Source of the DNA: Mycogone perniciosa
Taxonomy: Eukaryota; Ascomycota; Sordariomycetes; Hypocreales; Hypocreaceae
DNA: 64,000 nucleotides
Reading direction: 5' to 3'
NCBI GenBank assembly: GCA_025331125.1
Contig: JAOALB010000051.1
Coordinates: 245,305 to 309,304, forward strand
Shown here one piece after another: positions 57,323 to 64,000 of the stretch. Made by a program: the position numbers and the translations under genes. Position 1 is the first letter of the stretch. Each line of letters begins with the position of its first letter. A model generated the notes under the pieces. It saw only the letters and a list, made by a program, of their open reading frames with translations. It was not told where the DNA came from and did not search any database.

Positions 57323-59055
57323 TTAATACTTCCATCGGAAAGCGGGATGCTTCCAGTCCAGGTTCTCGATCTCTTGCGGAGTCAGCCCGCTCAGTTCCTC
57401 GTCAATATCCCTACCCTCCCGCTTCTTGTTGTCCTTCTTCATCCACATCAGCGTCAGTATAGCAATAATCAGGACACCGCCCGATGTCGCCAAGTTCAAG
57501 CCATTTCCGATGTGATAATCTGGTCCGTCGAATGGGAGGAACGCCCATCCACTGATCAAACCTCCAATATTTCCCATCATAACGTTGGCACCGATGGCGG
57601 CGCTACGAGCCGTGTCGCTGATAACGTTGGCTGAGACGTGCGCATTTGTCAAAGGACCCAGAGCGAATGCGGAAGATGCGATGAGAAAGGTAGCAGCGTA
57701 ACGCACAGCTTGGTTTGTTGAACCGAGAAACATACAATATCCAATCATCACCATCGGGGCAGAAAAGATGATGAAGATCTGACGTCTGTCGAGACGCCAG
57801 CTGAGGAGAGGGAATAGAACCGTGAAGAAAGCGCCAAACACGTATGGCGGGACTGTAAGAAGCTGCAGCTGGATGGGTGTCTTCCCCTTGAACAATGTTC
57901 CAACAATGGTGGGGGCAAAGAAAGCAAGGCCCTGGACTGTGACATTGTTCAACAGGAAGATAAGCGATGTGCTGAGGGTGACGGGACAGAATATTCCCCG
58001 GAGAAGTTTGGTCTTGTCAATCGTGTCCAAGACAACGGTGGCGCCAACACGCTCAGACTTGACACGTGCGATAGCCAAGTCCTTCTCCTCCTGGCTGAGC
58101 CAGCGCGCTGTTTCGGGCCGGTCCGTCAAGGTAAAGAAACCGATGAGAGCAAGACCAATTGTGATGACACCTTCAACGATGAAGATCATCCGCCACCTAG
58201 TAAGGCTGCCAATGTGATCGAGGGTCAGGATGGCAGACGCGAGCAAGCCGCCAAAGGCACCGGCCAGTGGTGCCATGACGATATAGAGTGAAAGACGGAA
58301 AGCCAACTCTGCTCGGCGGTACCAACGGGAGAGATAGTAGGCGATTCCAGGAAGCAGGCCAGCCTCGAATATGCCCAGCAGAAATCTGACGCCAGCAGTC
58401 TGGGCTCTTGTGTTGACAAAGGCGGTTCCTATGGATGCAACACCAAACAAGAGAGTAGAGAGTGGTAGAAACCAGCCCGGTCCCATCCATTTGCAGATAA
58501 TATTTGACGGGATCTCGAAGAGGATGTATGAGATGTAGAAAATCGTGATGATGATGTTGTAATCATAACCCTGAAGACCCAAGTCCTTTTCAAAGCCGGC
58601 GATTTTGGCATTTCCTATTAACAAACAATTAGCTTCCGAGCACACCAAGCTGACATTTTTAGAAGTGAGAAAGCGATTGCGCAAGCTCTAGTAATACCAG
58701 GTGTATGTATGTATGTATGGATGGATGTTGTTGACGGGACGAGGAAGCCTTACCGATGTTGGCGCGGTCAATGAAGCAAAACAGATAGAGCAAAGCCACA
58801 GTCGGCATAATGCAGAAATCAATCTTCAACCGAAGCTTGCGCTCAGCCACGGGATCGTACGTAACGAGAGATTCGCCATATCTGTGTCGTCGCATTAGCA
58901 CCAACAGTCAGTTGCGCGCGTGTAAGCCACGCAAACATTGCGAAGTGGCTTCCATACTTATCGGTAGCTGCATGGCCGCGCTCAGCAGCATGGTGAACTG
59001 CAGAATCTACGACGACTGTCTCGACAGCTTCCTGGTCAGGTTCCTTGGACGGCAT
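57323..59055 (-). CDS. MFS anion:cation symporter-family transporter
   Basis: Three minus-strand exons (59055-58958, 58881-58754, 58614-57323) encode 505 residues. It matches the fungal allantoate/nicotinate permease (Dal5/Tna1) group of the anion:cation symporter family. The post-N-terminal block LRLKIDFCIMPTVALLYLFCFIDRANIGNAKIAG spans two introns and is diagnostic. Others are IFYISYILFEIPSNIICKWMGPGWFLP, GIFEAGLLPGIAYYLSRWYRRAE and TDRPETARWLSQEEKD. The C-terminal WKHPAFRWKY end is also typical. It has about twelve membrane segments and a 30-residue acidic N terminus. Substrates in this group are carboxylates and vitamins (nicotinate, allantoate, ureidosuccinate, pantothenate); which one applies here is unknown. 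Intron 2 holds a GTAT/GGAT microsatellite (about 58701-58727). Confidence 0.93.
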
Positions 59056-61032
59056 GGCAGGCGATTAGGGCTTTTGACGCCGCACGTCTGATATGATCTG
59101 AAAAGCTTGAAGCGTTTGGGCGGATCCTCAGGTATTTATGTATCAATGCAGATCGCTGTAAGCCCTTGACCGTTGAATGGAAGGCTCTTGGCTACCTACC
59201 TATAACCAAAATTAACGACACACATGTAGTGCAAGGAAGCTAGCTCAGCCCTGGTGTGTCCGACTAGAGGAACTAGGCGTTGGCTGTGAGGCTCTCCGCT
59301 CTTCGGGTCGTATTCTCGGGAATTACCTAGGTAGCACTGATGAAGGGGCCAAGGCCTTGTCTGCTTGGTCTGGCCAGAAGCATTGAATGAATGCATCCGC
59401 CAGGTGAAGACATGCAGGGGCATGTCCAATCTGCCTGCAGGCTGCCGGTGTCCCGGATCAACCATGTCCGTAGCTTACTAATCTATCAGCTCGAGAGACG
59501 AGCAAACGAGATATAAAGAGCGACATTCCTCATCTCTCCCAGCTTATGATCTGTCCAACAACCGTCGCAATTTCGCTGTGTGGGATACTGACAATAAGCA
59601 AGTAAACTCAGTCTCAACACTAGTGTTACTGGTAAGAAAATTCCCCGTGGAGAATGCGGGGTGAGATCTGGGGACTCAAGGGCTCTAGTTTCTGCCTTTC
59701 GAACTAACTATTGAGCTTAGTCGACGTGGCAGCCCGCACGGCATATTGAAGACTAGCGATTGATTAGAAATGGGATATTTGAAATGTATGAAGAAGCTTA
59801 TACTGCTAGTGCGCACGTACTCCGCAGAAATGGATACGGGGTATTAGGTCGGTACCTATGCAGGGCTTCCGGTTGGTTCTCGTAAAGCCTGTCGAATACA
59901 ATAGTGTGTAGTAGTATTATGGAACCACGATCCTGCTCGATTGGGGGGCAACCGCCAGCTGTTGTATTATTACGGAATATTCCGTGCTATCATTATCATT
60001 ATAATTACGAGTACGAGTATACGAGTAATTATCATTTACATGGGCCTTTCTTTATCGAATGCAACTCAACAGCGTGCCATCATCAGATGGAATACGACAG
60101 CCCTACCTTAATTGCTACACCAACCACCACAACATCCAAAACAGTCGTGGTTAAGCAGGTTCGATTCAGCTCTGGCCTATATCTACTTCTATCTCTTTGG
60201 CGCTTGTCAGAATTTGGATATCTTTTCAACATCTGCGAATCATAGCCGAGGTTAAGACAAGATTTTTGCCAAGTTTTAGCCGTGCGGAGTACTCCGTACG
60301 GAGTACATACCCTCTTTAGTTGGTGTTGCCTAACGCCGACTCCTCTTTGATTAAACTAAATGCGAACATCCGTGTGTCAACAGCCAACCTATTTAGGTAG
60401 GTACGTTAGTCAGCGACCCATGAAGGAGACGTAAGCAATGAAACGAAACTACGAATATTCTAAAGCAAGGTCTAAATGCCGAACTACCGTTTGCCTATCG
60501 GAATGGCTGGCGAGTGCGATGGCGGGTTGTTCAGGGTAGTAGGCAAAGCAAGCAAGCGTACCGCGTCTATTGTGTGAGCGACGTGTTGAGATTTAGGCGG
60601 TTTTCTATTGGCCACTGGGAGATACCAACCAATTGTGCTCTGGCAATCTGGGTAGATTGATTCTTTCAAATGGATACCTGCGATCAACTTTTACAATTAT
60701 CTTTTCACGAAATAGGCGGAGACAGAGGCAACTTCAAATGAGAAAGCGGATGATTCAGCGAGCGGTAACGTCTGCTTGGAAATACCGTGACGATGATTGG
60801 CCAGCAACCATCAAGTGACATTTGGACCAATGGGAATCGTGGCAATCCGCCGCAAACTCAAGGTCAGCATTGCAACGGATTAGAATCGATCGACGACTAC
60901 AAAAGACGTCACTGTCCCTTCTCCAAGTTGATTTCACAGACTCGAATCAAACAAGCATTCAAGCAACTACTTGCAATAAGTCTTTACCAAGTCTTTACCT
61001 ACTCAAACTTCCATCAACGCCAATCCTTCAAA
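59056..61032. other. Divergent intergenic region
   Basis: About 2 kb between the MFS transporter (-) and the Cys-rich gene (+). No gene is supported; open frames are short and lack domains. It contains the perfect 18-bp palindrome at 60289-60306 and TAC/GAG triplets near 60005-60025. Confidence 0.5.
60289..60306. repeat. Perfect 18-bp palindrome GTACTCCGTACGGAGTAC
   Basis: The sequence equals its own reverse complement. It is built from two overlapping copies of the intergenic 9-mer seen throughout the window (60290 and 60297). It lies 0.73 kb upstream of the Cys-rich gene. It may be a dimer binding site or the core of a dispersed repeat. Confidence 0.7.
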
Positions 61033-61509
61033 ATGACCGTTACCAAGGCCTCCACTTGCTGCCGCCAGGGCAACGACGCCGAATGCGCCTGTGGTACGTT
61101 CATTTCCTCCACCGAATATTTGCGGAATATCCGTGGCGCAAATCCCGGCAAGATTGCGAGCTAACAAACTCCCAGCAAAGCAAGCTACCTGCTCATGCGG
61201 CAAGCAATCCGCCCTTCAATGCACTTGCGACAAGGCTTCGTCCGAGAACCTGATTGGAGGACCCCGCTGCTCATGCCGGGCCCGTCCTGCCGGCCATTGC
61301 ACTTGTGACCGAGCTTCCTCCGAGAACGCTCCAGTTGCGGGCTCAGCATGCCAATGCGGCGTTCGACCAGCCAGTAAGATGCTTCCCTGGTCACCACTAT
61401 AAGAAGCCCCCGAAACTGACTTGCCTGTCTAGCTGCTTGCACCTGTGAAAAGGCTGCCGATGGTGGCTACAATCCCGCAAATGAGATTGACTTCACCTTC
61501 TCCAAATAG
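61033..61509 (+). CDS. Small Cys-rich metallothionein-like protein
   Basis: Three exons (61033-61093, 61176-61373, 61433-61509; introns 82 and 59 bp) encode 111 residues. It has 16 cysteines: seven Cys-X-Cys pairs plus one Cys-Cys, the pattern of metal-thiolate proteins. Two clear internal repeats read CTCDKASSEN...CSC and CTCDRASSEN...CQC, and a third partial copy is CTCEKAADGG. The C terminus is acidic without Cys (YNPANEIDFTFSK). There is no signal peptide, so it is probably cytosolic. Copper, zinc or cadmium buffering is the likely role, inferred from Cys-X-Cys spacing only. Related fungal proteins are annotated as domains of unknown function. The introns fall in linker-like positions. 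Phase closes across both introns. Confidence 0.85.
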
Positions 61510-62968
61510 AGACGTAACACAGACATGATACGGACAACGACATGGGCGGGGAGTTTGCTTTTTGTTTTTGCCGAACAATTCGGCTGGGGAAGGCGTTCCG
61601 GATAGTCGAGGGATAAAGCACACGTTTGGCTTTGTATACTCATAAGCTTGCAGAATTGGTTGGGGTTTACGCATCCAGGTTGGCATCAGTGGTCGCCGTC
61701 GACATCGAGTGTTTATTGTACATACATTATTATTAATGGGTGGGGCACCGATTCAAAGGCAGGGCTGCCCGTGAAAACATCATTAGCCGGCATTGATGAC
61801 AAACATGAATTCAAGGAAAATGAAGAAAAAAACAACGTGCTATTATCGTAATTGATGGTGTATAGCCCCGTGTTCTCTCTTTTGTTATTCATTGCAAAGG
61901 ACAATACGATACAGTCCCTCATGGTTTGTGAGCCGTTTCACCGCTTGCGCGTTGTGTCAAGCACTGTGGCATTTCATTGGCTGAATGTTTTTTATGCCGG
62001 ACAAATATCAATCACACAAGGGCGGTTAGCTATTAACGACCGCTACGTAAGTAAGTACAAAAGCCACATCTGGGCAATAGGTCAGTAGGAGCTAGGGCCC
62101 TCGGGCCTCTATTCGCTACGTTTCGCTGGGCCAAGGAAAGGTAACCCTTGGAATGATGACTAGCAATGTACGCTTCCCTATATCCCATTCTTTGTGAAGG
62201 TTTCACAAATCTCTGACCGTGGATTCCATAGACAGCTTCTCTCGTTCTACTACTCCGTATATGCGCAAAGGCTGGAGTCTTAGTCAACCCCAGCATTCAT
62301 AAGTACGAAATAGATACAAACTTAATATATCATTACTAGCGCAAAGTCTATGGCTATGGTAACCCACATAATAAATGCCTCAATATGTCCCTAAGTAGGC
62401 GTAATAATCTTCGTAAACCTCCGATTATGATCTAATGTTTGCCTATTTCTTTTGCGGCACAGGCCTTGCCTAAGCTATTTATTAGGAGGTTATACATAAC
62501 AGTTAATCATATGTACATCAATTAATAATATCGACATGTCTTTATCTAGGTATATGAGAAATTGGTGTTTTGTGTCGTTCAGTAGGTCCGACTTGGTGGT
62601 GCTATTAATCCAACACCGTTTGATCTAATGTTCTAAACGGAGATCAAAGGCACCGCTTAGCAGCCTAGTAGTAGTACATAGTGTTAAAACAGGGTTATGA
62701 ATAGTGTCATGTAGTCCTGCTAGCAACAGGCATACGGAAGAGACTAGAGAATCTCAGGGACCAATTGATCTAGAAGAATAATGCTTAAATTGATCAATAA
62801 CAGCTTATGGAGCTGCAGGCTAACTAGTGTTTCGGAGTGCGGCTGTAGAAGGACTTGGAACAATGCTTTGTCTCACCTACAATAGCTCTCCGACCTATAT
62901 ACAGCTATGGTGTGGCAGAATTGGGTTCGTGGCCCCATTCTTATTTTCCGCAAAAATAGAATGTATGT
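61510..62968. other. Spacer, partly AT-rich
   Basis: 1.46 kb without a supported gene. The part 62300-62560 is AT-rich with TTAA/TAATAT steps, like degraded repeat DNA. One 9-mer lies at 62251. No element boundary is visible. Confidence 0.45.
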
Positions 62969-63840
62969 ACAATACAATACAATACAATTTATTGACGCCC
63001 GGCGGCTAAGCCGAAAGGGCAACTTTAGCTGGTGTACATGTGTCTTTCTCAAGTTTGTCATATCTCCCAAAAGCCCATGCGGTATCCTTCTTCTGTCTAT
63101 CATGTCTTGCAAGTCTTGTGTCTTTCTACGTGTTCCCGTGGTTTGGTAATCTTTTATTAGCAAGCCAGCTTGGAGGCGATTCTACAAGTGTTCAGCGTCC
63201 TATCTTCGGCGGCTAAAGCGTTTCTATATATACAGTATAGGTTTTAGTTGGTCTTAGTTCGTGTGCTAAAAATCGCGCATATCGAAGATATGGCTAGAGT
63301 CGTGGGATCCTAGGTCTGCGATGGTGTGTAAAAGTTGTGCAATAGCGGTAGTGGGGGTTTTCTGGGGGCTTTGTTTGTTTTGCGGGTGGAATGTAGATAG
63401 GCGCTGGTTTGTTATGGAAACGGCGTTCCAGATCGTGTACCGAGAGGACGGGTGATAGTGTTCGCTTTGGGTGAAGGCGTTGTGGTGTAGTAGTTTTGGT
63501 GTCGTTAAAGTAGCAATAGGTGATGACATTGTCTTTTATGTGCTAGTGGTGTAGAGATTGATGGTCGACGATTTTTCTATGTCATTGACGATGATGTCGG
63601 AGGGGGAAGAGGAGCAACGGCCGCGTATGAAGGCCGGGCAGGAGAGGCTAGACAAGGAGAAGAAAGCGATGATGGGGTAGATTTGGTCTTTGGGGGGAGA
63701 GGAGGAGTGCTGGTTGCTTGCCTTGGTGGATGTTGTTCTTGAACCGACTTTACGCTTGCTGGGGCGCTTGATGGCGGCGATTTCGCTATCTGGGTTAGTT
63801 GAGAATCCGGGGTGCTTGGATTGTAGGTCATGAATCATAT
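62969..63840 (-). mobile_element. Possible truncated non-LTR (LINE-like) element
   Basis: Read on the minus strand, the stretch ends in a small hairpin (CGGCTAAGCCG at 63003-63013), then AATAAATTG and four exact pentanucleotide units ((ACAAT)4 on +, 62969-62988). Such an ending resembles 3' ends of fungal non-LTR elements. Upstream on the same strand (63831-63577) an 84-codon Pro/Ser-rich frame ends RPSYAAVAPLPPP, a phrase like the start of LINE gag proteins. No reverse transcriptase is present between them, so the element would be internally deleted or non-autonomous. Evidence is compositional and from recollection; it may be a chance combination. Confidence 0.3.
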
Positions 63841-63851
63841 CTGCTAGGAGG

Positions 63852-63879
63852 CAGTCCTCGGTATGAAGACCGAGGACTG
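63852..63879. repeat. Perfect 10-bp inverted repeat (hairpin)
   Basis: CAGTCCTCGG (63852-63861) and CCGAGGACTG (63870-63879) are exact reverse complements separated by 8 bp. It sits just upstream (minus-strand sense) of the possible LINE-like frame and could be a leader structure or terminator-like stem-loop. Confidence 0.7.
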
Positions 63880-64000
63880 TATGTATCGAGGCTGTAGAAT
63901 TTGTTGCCTTCTATATAGCATTCGTATGGCATAATGAGTACCGCACTCGTGGCAGATACAAGCATCTTCGCCCCGTTCTGCAGAGTAACAGAGACCACTA

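Noticed and set aside
60155..60200. GGTTCGATTC-like string suggesting a tRNA T-arm
   Set aside because: No matching acceptor stem or anticodon arm could be folded around it. I found no credible tRNA or rRNA gene in the window.
1..64000. CRISPR arrays, bacterial-type operons or phage-like systems
   Set aside because: The DNA is fungal with spliceosomal introns. Repeats present are short tandem tracts and dispersed 9-mers, not spaced direct repeats.

Overview
The window is nuclear DNA of a filamentous ascomycete. Genes are separated by 0.2-5 kb spacers. Most carry short 50-70 bp introns with GTAAGT/GTATGT-like donors and CTAAC/CTGAC branch sites. The gene content is fungal: PTH11-like rhodopsin-fold membrane proteins, MFS sugar and anion transporters, Sip5, Rtf2, and a single 2,436-residue TOR kinase. 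A short intergenic motif, TACTCCGTA/TACGGAGTA, is strongly over-represented. I associate such motifs with Hypocreales such as Trichoderma and Metarhizium, but the species cannot be fixed from the sequence alone. All gene structures below were assembled by hand from splice sites and reading-frame phase, and every multi-exon model closes in frame.

Layout, left to right. 1-5.5 kb: no recognisable gene, many simple repeats. 5.5-9.6 kb: a monosaccharide transporter (+) converging on a rhodopsin-domain membrane protein (-). 12.2-17.7 kb: three + strand genes: a secreted bicovalent-flavin oxidoreductase, an Ara2-like D-arabinose dehydrogenase and the nuclear actin-related protein ARP6. 18.6-20.5 kb: an F-box protein (-) whose 3' end contains a 7-nt microexon. 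22.7-29.2 kb: a UFD1-domain/zinc-finger protein and a SIP5 homologue (+). 30.4-37.5 kb: a GCIP-like protein (-), the glucosidase II beta subunit with a KDEL tail (+), a small SAM methyltransferase (+) and a seven-exon MFS transporter (+). 37.9-45.4 kb: TOR (-), diverging from RTF2 (+, 46.0 kb). 48.5-55.0 kb: a C2H2 protein (+), a second rhodopsin-domain protein (-) and an O-methyltransferase (+). 55.5-59.1 kb: two small uncharacterised frames and an anion:cation symporter-type MFS protein, all on -. 61.0-61.5 kb: a small Cys-rich, metallothionein-like protein (+). 62-64 kb: AT-rich, gene-poor DNA with a possible non-LTR retroelement relic.

Much of the window is housekeeping: TOR growth control, SWR1-type chromatin remodelling (ARP6), replication termination and splicing (RTF2), ER glycoprotein quality control (glucosidase II beta), ubiquitin-linked degradation (F-box, UFD1-like) and glucose signalling (SIP5). 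Accessory genes (transporters, oxidoreductases, methyltransferases, rhodopsin-type proteins) lie between them. I see no polyketide, peptide or terpene synthase backbone, so no secondary-metabolite cluster can be claimed.

The most unusual observations are the 7-nt microexon, the intergenic 9-mer family including a perfect 18-bp palindrome, two small frames joined in one open frame apart from a single stop codon, the repeat-built Cys-X-Cys protein, a GC-AG intron, and a (TTTGC)8 tract inside an intron.
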